From Hyphomicrobiales bacterium (GTDB lineage Bacteria; Pseudomonadota; Alphaproteobacteria; Rhizobiales; Rhizobiaceae), in assembly GCA_900467685.1 (NCBI GenBank), contig UBQX01000005.1, forward strand, positions 140,259 to 204,258: a stretch of 64,000 bases of DNA. The letters are read 5' to 3'. The first letter of the stretch is position 1; each line of letters starts with the position of its first letter. Below the pieces are notes generated by a model. It saw nothing but the letters and a program-made list of their open reading frames with translations, was not told the DNA's origin and did not search any database. Made by a program: the position numbers and the translations under genes. This document shows, piece by piece, positions 8,363 through 16,737 of this stretch.

Positions 8363-9228
8363 GCCTCGTGAGCGAAAAATCGCTTATCGGTCTTGAAGGC
8401 AAGGTTGCACTTGTCACAGGCGGCGGCGCCGGCATAGGTCTGGCGATCGCCGAGATTCTTGCCAAGGCGGGCATGCGTCTTGCGGTCGCCGAGATCGATC
8501 CGGCTCGCGCTGGCGAAGCGCGCGCAAGGCTGAAGTCGCTGGGATGCGATTGTCTGGTGGTGGAGGCGGATGTCCGGAACGCGGATGACGTGAAACGGCT
8601 CATCAGCGAGGTCGAAACGGCGTTCGGTTCCCTCGACGTGCTGGTCAACAATGTCGGCGACTACCTCGGCTTCAAGAACGAGTTCGTCGAGTCCGACGAG
8701 AGCCAGTGGGACGCGCTCTACGCCGTCAATCTCCTGCACATGTTCCATGTCACCAAGGCGGCAATTCCCCTGATCCGCAAGGGTGGCAAGGGCGGCAGCA
8801 TCATCAATGTTTCGACGGTCGAGGCCTTTCGCGGCATCCCCCTCACGGTCGTCTACTCAGCCTTCAAGGCGGCCATCACCGGCTTCACCCAGAGTCTTGC
8901 CGTCGAACTTGGTCAGCACGGTATTCGCGTCAACGCGATCGCGCCCGAAACCACGAACACGGCGCAGATCGTCGCCACCAGCCGCGTCCCGCCCGAGAAC
9001 CGCGCCCACCTGGAACGCTGGTTTCCGATCGGGCGTTTCGGCGAGGGAGCCGACAGCGCGGGTGCCGCCCTCTACCTCGCATCGGATGTTCTATCCGGAT
9101 GGGTGACCGGGCAGACGGTTGTCGTGGATGGCGGTGCGCTGACTGCGGGTGCCTGGATGCGGATGATCGATGACAAATGGACCCATCTGCCGGTGATTGC
9201 CTCGGATGGCTACACGCCGCGCACATGA
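8359..9228 (+). CDS. Short-chain dehydrogenase/reductase
   Basis: 289-residue classical SDR. It has TGGGAGIG near residue 20, VNNVG in place of NNAG, catalytic Ser in NVSTVEA and YSAFK, and a C-terminal VTGQTVVVDGG. The roughly 30 residues after VDGG are longer than usual. It overlaps the NTF2-like gene upstream (ATGA). Inferred NAD(P)-dependent alcohol/ketone oxidoreductase; substrate not determinable. Confidence 0.9.
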   Translation: MSLVSEKSLIGLEGKVALVTGGGAGIGLAIAEILAKAGMRLAVAEIDPARAGEARARLKSLGCDCLVVEADVRNADDVKRLISEVETAFGSLDVLVNNVGDYLGFKNEFVESDESQWDALYAVNLLHMFHVTKAAIPLIRKGGKGGSIINVSTVEAFRGIPLTVVYSAFKAAITGFTQSLAVELGQHGIRVNAIAPETTNTAQIVATSRVPPENRAHLERWFPIGRFGEGADSAGAALYLASDVLSGWVTGQTVVVDGGALTAGAWMRMIDDKWTHLPVIASDGYTPRT

Positions 9229-9244
9229 GGACCGGGAGGACGAA

Positions 9245-10003
9245 TTGACGGACAGGCTCAAGGACAAGGTCGCGTTCATTACCGGAGGCACCGGCGGTAT
9301 AGGCGAAGTGGCATGCCGCCGCTTCGCTGCGGAGGGGGCGCTTGTCGCCATCGCTGGCAGACGGGAAGCCGAGGGTGAGCGGATCGCAAGCGACATCGCA
9401 GCGGCGGGCGGCAGGGCGATTTTCGTAAAGACAGATGTGACCGTCGCTGAAAACGTCGACTGGGCCTTGCGCCAAACCGTCGAAACCTTCGGGCGACTCG
9501 ACATCCTCTACAACAATGCCGGCGGATCGTCGCCCAAGGACGGGCCTGTCACCACGACGCCCGCCGAGGTCTTCTGGAAGACGCTGGAACTCGACCTCTT
9601 CGGCACCTGGCTGTGTTGCCATCACGGCATTCCACATCTCGTCGCCAGCGGCGGCGGTTCGGTGATCAACACATCGTCGATCATGGGCGCGATGGGCATC
9701 CCGAACCGCGATGCCTACTCCGCTTCAAAAGGCGCCGTCATCGCGCTGACGCGATCGATGGCCGTCGAATATGCTCGCGACAGGGTCCGTGTGAATGTCC
9801 TCGTTCCCGGTGCAGTGGGAACAGAGCGCGTCCTCAAATTCTTCGAGAGCGAGCCGCATCTGGAGGATCAGCGCAAGGCCTATCTTCTCGGTCTCACCGA
9901 ACCGGACGACGTCGCCAATGCCGCTATATTTCTGGCATCCGATGAATCGCGGCGCACAACGGGACAGCAACTGTGTGTCGATAGCGGAATTCTGATTTCG
10001 TGA
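9245..10003 (+). CDS. Short-chain dehydrogenase/reductase (TTG start)
   Basis: 252-residue classical SDR with TGGTGGIG, NNAG, SSIMG and YSASK, ending TTGQQLCVDSG. The reading frame extends upstream into the previous gene, but a TTG at 9245 follows GGGAGG by five bases and gives the normal SDR length, so it is chosen as the start. It is the last gene of the 6990-10003 operon; operator S3 and the binding-protein gene follow. Confidence 0.88.
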   Translation: MTDRLKDKVAFITGGTGGIGEVACRRFAAEGALVAIAGRREAEGERIASDIAAAGGRAIFVKTDVTVAENVDWALRQTVETFGRLDILYNNAGGSSPKDGPVTTTPAEVFWKTLELDLFGTWLCCHHGIPHLVASGGGSVINTSSIMGAMGIPNRDAYSASKGAVIALTRSMAVEYARDRVRVNVLVPGAVGTERVLKFFESEPHLEDQRKAYLLGLTEPDDVANAAIFLASDESRRTTGQQLCVDSGILIS

Positions 10004-10065
10004 CCGTGGGCTCAAACGCCAGAGAAGGGCTACCGCGCAACCGCAGCGTTGTTCATTTGCGAAAA

Positions 10066-10085
10066 CCTCGTCTACTCGGACGATG
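10066..10085 (+). promoter_or_regulatory. Palindromic operator S3
   Basis: CCTCGTCTACTCGGACGATG. The proximal half CGGACGATG is perfect. It ends 54 bp before the ATG of the binding-protein gene at 10140, with CTTTGAT as the nearest -10-like sequence. Confidence 0.6.
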
Positions 10086-10139
10086 TGAAATTGTTCCAAA
10101 CGCCTTTGATGTGTACAAACCTTGGGGAGGAGACCAGGC

Positions 10140-11357
10140 ATGAACCGGATCAAACGTAAGTTTCTCAATCATTGCGCCACCGTGGGCCTCTTGGCGGCCG
10201 CCAGCCTTTCGCTCGGCTTCGCTTCGGCACAAGCAGCGGATGTCATCAAGATGGGTGGCATCATATCGCTGACCGGTGGCGGCGCCTCGATCGGCAAGGT
10301 TGCCGAGCAGGCCTGGAAGATGGCCGTCGACGAAATCAATGCATCGGGCGGCATTCTCGGCAAGAAGGTCGAGCTTGTGCTCGCCGACACGACCACCGAC
10401 CCGACGCATGCCGTCAACGAAGTGCGCCGCCTGATCGAAAACGAAAAGATCGAGCTGCTGGTTGGTCCCGCCACGAGCCAGGAAACCATTCCGATTACCG
10501 CCGTAACGACCGACAAGAAGATGATCGTGCTGTCGACGGCAGCGTCGACGCAGCTGACGCCGCAATTCGCCCCCTATCACTTCTCGGACTCGGTAACGGG
10601 CCTGAATCAGATGAAGGCGAATATCGACTACGCTCTCGACGTACTGAAGGTGAAGAAGCTCGGTCTGATTTCTGACAATGGCGGCATGTCCAAGGCAGCA
10701 GTTGCCGATATCATCGAGTACATGAAGTCGCGCAACGCTGCGCCGGTCGCCGTCCAGGAGTTTGCATTCCGCACCGAAGACATGACGCCGCAGCTCTTTT
10801 CGCTGCGCAGCGCCGGCACCGAAGCGCTCCTGCTGATCAATTCCATCGGCGACGATGCGCGCAAGCTGCTCGAAAACCGCGCCGATATCGGCTGGGACGT
10901 GCCGGTGCTTGCCAACCAGACGATGACCAACTACGCCGCCGGCAACGTCAAGATCGTCGGCGAGGACGCCTTCAAGGACGTCTACAGCACCCAGTTCGTG
11001 GGGATGACCTATTGCCCCGGCGACGCGGTCGGCTCTTCGGATTTCGCGAAGTTCGCGAAGCGCGCGGAGGCCCGCATTCCGGACTTGGAACGGATGGGCG
11101 GTGCGCCTGCCCTTAACCCCTACTACATCCAGCCGCTGATTCTGGCTGCGGCCGCCAACGGAGCAGGCTCCACAGACGGGGCTGCGGTCACCAAGTGGCT
11201 CGAAGCCAACGCCTCGTCCATCAAGGTTCAGATTGGCGGCCTCGAAGCCAGCGACAAGAGCCATTTCCTGCCCGCTGCTTCGTCGATCAAGGTCGTGAAA
11301 AGGCCCTACAAGCTGCGTGAGGACGGTCTGGCTGAACGCGCGGACTGCAAGTCGTAA
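10140..11357 (+). CDS. Periplasmic substrate-binding protein, Liv (HAAT) type
   Basis: 405 residues with a Sec signal peptide: basic MNRIKRKF, a hydrophobic stretch and a likely cleavage after ASAQA. The mature protein has the receptor-ligand-binding fold of LivK-like proteins (GGIISLTGGGASIG, INASGGILGKKVEL, VGPATSQET). The ATG at 10140 is preceded by GGGGAGGAG; an in-frame TTG at 10122 is less likely. It is expressed from its own operator-bearing promoter and probably serves importer 1. Its pocket does not reveal the ligand. Confidence 0.92.
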   Translation: MNRIKRKFLNHCATVGLLAAASLSLGFASAQAADVIKMGGIISLTGGGASIGKVAEQAWKMAVDEINASGGILGKKVELVLADTTTDPTHAVNEVRRLIENEKIELLVGPATSQETIPITAVTTDKKMIVLSTAASTQLTPQFAPYHFSDSVTGLNQMKANIDYALDVLKVKKLGLISDNGGMSKAAVADIIEYMKSRNAAPVAVQEFAFRTEDMTPQLFSLRSAGTEALLLINSIGDDARKLLENRADIGWDVPVLANQTMTNYAAGNVKIVGEDAFKDVYSTQFVGMTYCPGDAVGSSDFAKFAKRAEARIPDLERMGGAPALNPYYIQPLILAAAANGAGSTDGAAVTKWLEANASSIKVQIGGLEASDKSHFLPAASSIKVVKRPYKLREDGLAERADCKS

Positions 11358-11371
11358 CCTGTTTGTCTTTC

Positions 11372-11414
11372 CGCAATTCCGGACCCGAACCGGATCTCCG
11401 CTTTCGCTGGAATT
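11372..11414. repeat. Rhizobial-type intergenic palindromic repeat, copy 2
   Basis: A 43-bp element starting CGCAATTCCGG and ending CGCTGGAATT, 15 bp after the stop of the binding-protein gene. It is the same element as 5146-5187 in the opposite orientation. The ends are complementary (AATTCC and GGAATT), so it can fold. Confidence 0.65.
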
Positions 11415-11453
11415 GCTCTGATTTCCCCGTCTTTGCGAATTCAAAGACTGCCT

Positions 11454-11482
11454 GACCCCGCTCGACGCGGGGTCTTTTTTTT
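11454..11482 (+). terminator. Rho-independent terminator after the binding-protein gene
   Basis: Perfect 8-bp stem GACCCCGC / GCGGGGTC with a 5-base loop, followed directly by a run of eight T. It ends the transcript from 10140. Confidence 0.9.
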
Positions 11483-11676
11483 GCGCGCAAGGGATAGTCT
11501 GAACAGCCGAAAATGACGCATTGCACAAATATTCGACTTGAGACAAACTATTTGACGTCCCGTTGAATTAATGACAACATGTAAAAATCCGGTATGGAGG
11601 AGTTCGCCGTTTCTCTCGGTGAACAGATGCCGGAGCGGACATGCGTCAGACGACACGTGGGATTGGGAGGTCTCAA
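11483..11676 (+). other. Leader region of the luxR gene, with a weak operator-like site
   Basis: The gene-free stretch 11358-11676 holds repeat copy 2, the terminator and this leader. At 11493-11512 GATAGTCTGAAC begins a partial match to the island's operator (about 13 of 20 positions). Further on the DNA is AT-richer around 11520-11575. The leader ends with GGGAGG before the ATG at 11677. No other gene is visible. Confidence 0.4.
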
Positions 11677-12741
11677 ATGGCAGTGACTATCGCGTCAATA
11701 TCGGAATTTGCCCAGCTTTTCAGCGAGATCACGGCCAATATCGTGACCGCGCGACCCGTTCCGCGTTCGCTTGAATTGATACGCCAGCGCTTTCGCGCCG
11801 TGGCCGCGGTTCTCTCCATCGAAAACCGGGCGCGCACCGGAGAGACCAGTTATGTATTCTTTGCTGATGCGAAGGCCGAACTCGGGCGCCAGACATTGCC
11901 TTCCGATCCGTCCAACGCACAGACGCTCTCCGACCTGATCAAGCGCCACAATCACCTCAGCACGCATTTCGTGACCGAGCAGTCCAGCCGCTACACGCTT
12001 TGGATCTTCCGCGAGCAGAACGGGCCTGCATTCGACGCGGAGGATGATCGCATTGCCGAAGCGCTTGTCTGCCAGATGGCCCGCAGCATCGATATCGCCT
12101 GGAGCACCGGCGTCAACGAAGTCGAACGATCGCTTTACTCCGATGTGCTCGACAGTCTGAATATCGGCGTCATGATCCTGGATACGGCCGGCCGCGTCGT
12201 CCGCCTGTCGCCGATCGCTGAGCGCTTCTTGAACGAGCGCGAAGGACTTTGCCTGCAGGGCAATAAATTGCGCGCTATTTCGGCAAGGGAGGACAAGTCG
12301 CTGCAGGAATCGATCCGCGCGGCGATTTCCGAGAACGGCTCCCATGACCCGAAGCGCGTCCGCGGGCTCTCTCTGACAAAGCGTTCCGGCACGAAGAACC
12401 TGGGCGTCCTCGTCCGCAGGATCGACAATCCGGCGAAGGCAAGCACAGGGCAGACCGTCGCAGTCTATATCCGCGATTCCGATGTGACGCAGGAAGTGGA
12501 GGGCGACCTGGTTCGCCAGATCCTCGATCTGACACCGGCCGAAGCCGCTGTCGCACGCCGGCTCACCGAGGGTCTGTCGCTTGACGATGCCGCGTCCTCG
12601 CTCGCCATCAGCCGCAACACGGCCAGGGCGCATCTTCGTTCAATTTTCTCCAAGAGCGGGATTACACGGCAGACGGAATTGGTGCGGCTCGTTCTCAACA
12701 GCGCCGCCATGCTCGGCGAACGGACAAGACCTGCCGCGTGA
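11677..12741 (+). CDS. LuxR-family transcriptional regulator with a PAS-like sensor domain
   Basis: 354 residues. The C terminus (about 285-345) is a LuxR/NarL helix-turn-helix: LTPAEAAVARRLTEGLS, then SLAISRNTARAHLRSIFSK. The middle (about 150-260) looks PAS-like, with VLDSLNIGVMILDTAGRVV and SPIAERFL. The N-terminal 130 residues are unassigned. There is no receiver domain or acyl-homoserine-lactone domain. ATG 11677 is chosen over 11641 because GGGAGG precedes it. It has the general architecture of TeiR, the LuxR-type activator of steroid degradation in Comamonas testosteroni. It is the best candidate to bind the 20-bp palindromes, which is inference. Confidence 0.88.
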   Translation: MAVTIASISEFAQLFSEITANIVTARPVPRSLELIRQRFRAVAAVLSIENRARTGETSYVFFADAKAELGRQTLPSDPSNAQTLSDLIKRHNHLSTHFVTEQSSRYTLWIFREQNGPAFDAEDDRIAEALVCQMARSIDIAWSTGVNEVERSLYSDVLDSLNIGVMILDTAGRVVRLSPIAERFLNEREGLCLQGNKLRAISAREDKSLQESIRAAISENGSHDPKRVRGLSLTKRSGTKNLGVLVRRIDNPAKASTGQTVAVYIRDSDVTQEVEGDLVRQILDLTPAEAAVARRLTEGLSLDDAASSLAISRNTARAHLRSIFSKSGITRQTELVRLVLNSAAMLGERTRPAA

Positions 12742-12802
12742 CACTGGCGCGGCAGCCGATTTGCGGCCCGTAGACCTCCCGATGCGAGCCGATGCAACGC
12801 GA

Positions 12803-12829
12803 CCCCGCCATTCGATTTCATCGAAGGCG
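12803..12829. terminator. Hairpin between convergent operons
   Basis: CCCCGCC, then a nested ATTCGAT-TTC-ATCGAA region, then GGCGGGG: a long interrupted stem between the luxR stop and the end of the OYE gene. There is no T-run on either side, so it is a termination or mRNA-end structure of moderate confidence. Confidence 0.55.
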
Positions 12830-12908
12830 GGGCGCGGGTTTCAGGGACGCTTGATCTAAATGGTCTGCGGCAAACCGAGCGACGGGGTTACCGTACGCAC
12901 CGAGATCC

Positions 12909-14024
12909 TCAGTCGAGCTTTTCCAGAAAAGCCCTGTCGTAACCGATCGCCTCAGCCTCGCGCCCAGCCTTGAGCTTTTCGACCCATTCCGGATCGCCGA
13001 TCAGCGCGCGGCCGACCGCCAGAATGTCGAAATCGCCGCGATCCAGAGCGTCGGCAACGACATCGAGAGAAGCGGATTTCGCCTCCTTCAGACCCGGCCG
13101 GTCGAGCCCTGCTCCACCGACGGCAATCACCGGTGTTCCCGTGAGCGTCTTCGTCCAGCCCGCGAGCGTCATCGGCCCCTCGGATTCAAAACCCGGCTCC
13201 CATAGGCGTCGGGTCGAACAATGGAACATGGAGACGCCGGCGTCGGCAAGCGGCTGCAGAATTTCGGCCAATTCCTGCGGCGTGTCGGCCAGGACAGCTT
13301 TGTAATCCTGTTGCTTCCATTGCGAATAGCGGAACGAGACCGGGAAATCTGCTCCGACCCGGCTGCGAATGGCCGAGATGACTTCCACCGCAAAGCGGGT
13401 GCGGCCGCGCCGATCGCCGCCATAGCGATCCGTCCGGCGGTTGGTGACGCTCCAGAAAAACTCGTCGATCAGGTATCCATGCGCCCCATGGATCTCGACG
13501 CCGTCGAAGCCGATGCGCTTTGCAGCCTCCGCCGCATCCGCATAGGCTGAAATGACGTCTGCGATGTCCGTTTCGGTCATCGCTCTGGTCGGTTCAGGAT
13601 GGTTGGTGAACGCGTTGGTGTTCTCGGACGGCCCGAAGCCGGGAACGCCCGGAACCGGCTTCATCGACGAGTTGCGGAAGCTCCCCGTGTGCCAAAGCTG
13701 CGGAAACATGGAAGCGCCGGCTTGATGGACAGCTTCAAGCACCGCCTTCCAGCCATCGAGAGCAGGTCCGAAGAAGTTCGGCACGCCTTCGTAACTCGGA
13801 GCGCTCGGATGATCGATATAGGTGGCTTCGCTGATGATGAGGCCAACGCCGGCGCGGGCACGGCGGCTGTAATAGTCCGCGACCCCTTGATGTGGAAGGC
13901 TATCGGGGCAGAAATAGCGCGACATCGGCGCCATGGCGATCCGGTTCGGAAGCGTCAGCCCGCCGATCGCGATGGGTTCGAAAAGATGCGAGATGGCGGA
14001 ACGCTCAGCGGACGCGATTTCCAT
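12909..14024 (-). CDS. Old Yellow Enzyme family NADH:flavin oxidoreductase
   Basis: 371-residue FMN-dependent TIM-barrel ene-reductase. It opens with HLFEPIAIGGLTLPNRI and shows AMAPMSRYF, the GVEIHGAHGYLIDEFF segment and the NRRTDRYGG loop. The frame is open to 14288, but the family starts at MEIASAERS (14024), preceded by GGAGGGGG. It overlaps the SnoaL gene upstream by 20 bases and is the last gene of the ipdC operon. OYE relatives include the BaiCD/BaiH bile-acid reductases and enoyl-CoA-type reductases. Reduction or dehydrogenation of a conjugated ketone is the likely chemistry; the substrate is inferred to be a steroid intermediate. Confidence 0.9.
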   Translation of the reverse strand: MEIASAERSAISHLFEPIAIGGLTLPNRIAMAPMSRYFCPDSLPHQGVADYYSRRARAGVGLIISEATYIDHPSAPSYEGVPNFFGPALDGWKAVLEAVHQAGASMFPQLWHTGSFRNSSMKPVPGVPGFGPSENTNAFTNHPEPTRAMTETDIADVISAYADAAEAAKRIGFDGVEIHGAHGYLIDEFFWSVTNRRTDRYGGDRRGRTRFAVEVISAIRSRVGADFPVSFRYSQWKQQDYKAVLADTPQELAEILQPLADAGVSMFHCSTRRLWEPGFESEGPMTLAGWTKTLTGTPVIAVGGAGLDRPGLKEAKSASLDVVADALDRGDFDILAVGRALIGDPEWVEKLKAGREAEAIGYDRAFLEKLD

Positions 14025-14640
14025 GAACCTGATGCCCCCTCCGCATGGTTTCGATAAAGGTTTCAAGTGCCGCGGGCTCGGCCACCGGCCCTCCATCAGG
14101 CTCGCCGCGCGACCAGAATTCGTCCCATGAGGGGAAAAGATCATGGAAGGAACCTTCGTAGGGCTCCCTGCCGGGCCAGCGCATCTTGCGCGCGCCGATC
14201 GGCGGTTTGTTGAGATCGGTTGCATACCAGTAAAGCGGCTGGCGGCGCCGGAAATACCAACGGCCTTCGATCCGTTCGTAGCGGTCATAATACATCATCT
14301 GCATGATGACCCATTCGGGACCGGTCTCGTGCTCGTTCTTGGAGTAGACGATGCCCACGGCATTGTTTGGATCGATGAATTCTATGATCGTGGTTCCGAC
14401 GTGGTGCGAGGTACCATCGAACTGTTTGCGCATGGTCTCGTCCAGCCAGGCGCGCAGTTCCGCCCGCCCGGTCTTGCCGCCGCCCACTTTCACATCGGCT
14501 GGAAACAGACCCGCCATCGCGTTCATATCGCGCATGTCGAGCGCCAGCGAATATTTCGAAATCAGCTGGCGGATTTCATCGCGCGATTCCAGGCGGTCGA
14601 GCCGAGCTAGAATGTCCTGTTGCGTCGCGTCGCTCATCAC
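14005..14640 (-). CDS. NTF2/SnoaL-fold protein with C-terminal extension
   Basis: 211 residues. The NTF2-like core occupies about 1-150: IRQLISKYSLALDMRD carries the Tyr-Asp helix and TSHHVG the central His pair. A C-terminal tail of about 60 residues follows (WPGREPYEG, FPSWDEFW), which is unusual for the family. Either of two adjacent ATG codons may be used. It lies between maoC and the OYE gene in the ipdC operon. It is a candidate dehydratase or isomerase for a hydroxylated or unsaturated steroid-derived intermediate. Confidence 0.8.
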   Translation of the reverse strand: MMSDATQQDILARLDRLESRDEIRQLISKYSLALDMRDMNAMAGLFPADVKVGGGKTGRAELRAWLDETMRKQFDGTSHHVGTTIIEFIDPNNAVGIVYSKNEHETGPEWVIMQMMYYDRYERIEGRWYFRRRQPLYWYATDLNKPPIGARKMRWPGREPYEGSFHDLFPSWDEFWSRGEPDGGPVAEPAALETFIETMRRGHQVHGNRVR

Positions 14641-14652
14641 TCATCCATTCCG

Positions 14653-15111
14653 TCAGAAATAGTAGCGCCCCAGAATGTCGGCGACACAGGCAGGCTTCTG
14701 CGATCCCTCGAGTTCGATCGTGATCCGCGCGGTCACCTGGACCGCATTATCGGGCAGAGCTTCGGCCTTGATCAGTTCGCCACTCGCTCTTACGCGTGAC
14801 CCAACCGGAACAGGTGCCGGAAAACGGACGCGATCCGTGCCGTAGTTCACGCCCATCTTCATGCCCTCCCCCAAAAGCAGGTCGGGCAGGAACACGTTGA
14901 TCAGCGACAGCGAAAGATAGCCGTGGGCAATCGTTTTGCCGAAGGGGCCGTCCTTGGCCTTTTCCGGATCGACATGGATCCACTGGAAATCGCCGGTCGC
15001 CCGCGCAAATTCATCGATCCGGTCCTGTTCGATGGTGAGCCAGTCGCTGACGCCGAGATCGGAGCCGACGGCCGCGATCGCCTCTTCGGGCGAGTGAAAT
15101 ACCAGACCCAT
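14653..15111 (-). CDS. MaoC-type (R)-specific enoyl-CoA hydratase / dehydratase
   Basis: 152-residue single hot-dog domain. The hydratase 2 motif is visible as ARATGDFQWIHVDP followed by PFGKTIAHGYLSLSL, with the catalytic Asp and His in place. It would hydrate a trans-2-enoyl-CoA or catalyse the reverse. It sits 2 bases after ipdF and before the SnoaL gene in the same operon, which fits the hydration step in beta-oxidation of the HIP-CoA propanoyl chain, though another enoyl-CoA is possible. Confidence 0.88.
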   Translation of the reverse strand: MGLVFHSPEEAIAAVGSDLGVSDWLTIEQDRIDEFARATGDFQWIHVDPEKAKDGPFGKTIAHGYLSLSLINVFLPDLLLGEGMKMGVNYGTDRVRFPAPVPVGSRVRASGELIKAEALPDNAVQVTARITIELEGSQKPACVADILGRYYF

Positions 15112-15113
15112 CC

Positions 15114-15935
15114 TTACCCCCTCTGGCTCGAGACGGAGACGATTTCGCCGACCATGTAGCTCGAGTAATCGCTGGCCAGGAACATCATCACATTCGCGAT
15201 TTCCCAGACTTCAGCAGCCCGGCCGAACGCCTCGCGCGAGACCAGCGCCTCCAGTTCGCCGGGAGCTGCCGCCTTCTGCAGAAACTCATGCATGGCAATC
15301 GACGGCGAGACCGCATTGATGCGAATGCCGTATTCCGCGGCTTCAACGGCGCTGCACCGGGTGAGCGCCATGACGCCCGCCTTTGCCGCGGCATAATGGG
15401 CCTGACCCTTCTGCGCCCTCCAGCCGAGCACGGAGGCATTGTTGACGATCGCGCCGCGGCGGCGAGGCATCATCTTCTTCAGAGCCGCCCGCGTCATGCG
15501 CATGGTGCCGGTCAGGGTCACGTCCAGGACGAGATCCCATTCCTTGTCCGTCATCTCCGCGACTGTCTTGAACCCGCCAAGACCGGCATTGTTGATGAGA
15601 ACGTCGATCCCCCCGAGCTTTTCATCAGCCTCGTCGATCAGGGCCTGCACGTCGTCCTCGACCGTCACGTTGCAAAGTTTGGAGTAAATCTCGACATCCT
15701 GCGAATAGGCCCTGAGCTTCTCCACGGCCTCGCCAAGGCGGCGTTCGTGAATGTCGGAAATCATGATCGCCCGGCACCCTTCCTCGATGGCGCGGCGCGC
15801 TGCGGCAAAGCCGATCCCCACCCCTGCGGCCGCGGTGATCACAACCGCGCGATCCTTCAGAAGACCATGGCCCTCGACATAGGGCGGGACGGGTACGGCA
15901 TGGGTCTCGGTCACGGATCTGTTCTCCTCGCTCAT
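15114..15935 (-). CDS. ipdF: IpdF-type short-chain dehydrogenase (steroid C/D-ring pathway)
   Basis: 273-residue SDR with the unusual cofactor motif ITAAAGVGIGFAAARR, NNAG, NNASVLGWRAQKG and catalytic YAAAK. The GHGLLKDRAVVITAA start and the SVLGWRAQ and YSSYMVGE segments match what I recall of the IpdF group, which in actinobacteria oxidises 5-OH-HIC-CoA to the 5-oxo form. The gene lies end to end with echA20, and ipdC is the operon's first gene, so the three consecutive C/D-ring steps are encoded together. The assignment is from memory of motifs plus context. Confidence 0.8.
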   Translation of the reverse strand: MSEENRSVTETHAVPVPPYVEGHGLLKDRAVVITAAAGVGIGFAAARRAIEEGCRAIMISDIHERRLGEAVEKLRAYSQDVEIYSKLCNVTVEDDVQALIDEADEKLGGIDVLINNAGLGGFKTVAEMTDKEWDLVLDVTLTGTMRMTRAALKKMMPRRRGAIVNNASVLGWRAQKGQAHYAAAKAGVMALTRCSAVEAAEYGIRINAVSPSIAMHEFLQKAAAPGELEALVSREAFGRAAEVWEIANVMMFLASDYSSYMVGEIVSVSSQRG

Positions 15936-16703
15936 TCAGGACTTCTTGGATTGAAAATCTGCGTCGCGCTTCTCGACGAAGGCATCGCGGGCTTCCTGGG
16001 ATTCGTTGGTCAGATAGGCCTGCGCGGTGAAGCCCTGCTCCCAGCGATATTTCTTTTCCAGATCGCCATCCTCGACGCCGTTGAGCGCCTCCTTGGCCAG
16101 CCGGATCATGATGCTGCTTTTGGCGGCGATCTTGCCCGCCAGCGTCATGGCTGCCTCGCGAAGCTCCTCGCGCGGCACGACGCGTTCCACTGCGCCCAGC
16201 CGATAGGCTTCCATCGCGTCGATCGGTTCGCCGGTGAAATACATCTGCCGCACCTTTTGCAGGGGAAAGAGCCGCTGCAAATGCGCACCGGCGCCCAGCG
16301 CCCCGCGGTCCACTTCCGGCACGCCGAAGGTCGCGTCGGGCGAGCAGAGCACGATGTCGCAAGACCCGCAAATGCCGATACCGCCACCGAGAATGTAACC
16401 ATGGGCAGCCGCGATGACCGGCTTCAGGCCGCGATGGATGGCGCGAAACGTCTCCCAGTTGCCCGCATTCACTTCCGTGATCCGGCCGGGGAACTTCTGC
16501 AGTTCCTTGATGTCGACGCCGGCGCAAAATCCCTTGCCCTCGGCCCGGATGACGATGACGCGCACTGCATCGTCAGCGTTGAGGCGATCGATTTCCTGCG
16601 AAAACCGTCGCCAGCCGATGCTGTCCATCGCGTTGACCGGCGGATTTTCGATCACCAGTTCGGCGATCCCCGCCTCGATTTTCGTCCAGAATTGTTCGGC
16701 CAT
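15936..16703 (-). CDS. echA20: EchA20-type crotonase, ring-D hydrolase
   Basis: 255-residue crotonase-fold enzyme. RAEGKGFCAGVDIKE carries the first oxyanion-hole segment, GGGIGICGSCDI the second, then PEVDRGALGAGAHL, AKEALN and the C-terminal YRWEQGFTAQ. These segments are characteristic of the EchA20 group, which opens ring D of HIEC-CoA hydrolytically to yield COCHEA-CoA, the substrate of IpdAB. It lies between ipdC and ipdF in one operon. A short ribosome-binding region separates it from ipdC (34 bp). Confidence 0.9.
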   Translation of the reverse strand: MAEQFWTKIEAGIAELVIENPPVNAMDSIGWRRFSQEIDRLNADDAVRVIVIRAEGKGFCAGVDIKELQKFPGRITEVNAGNWETFRAIHRGLKPVIAAAHGYILGGGIGICGSCDIVLCSPDATFGVPEVDRGALGAGAHLQRLFPLQKVRQMYFTGEPIDAMEAYRLGAVERVVPREELREAAMTLAGKIAAKSSIMIRLAKEALNGVEDGDLEKKYRWEQGFTAQAYLTNESQEARDAFVEKRDADFQSKKS

Positions 16704-16737
16704 GGGTTTCTCCTAGAGCAGGTCCGGCGAGAGCATT

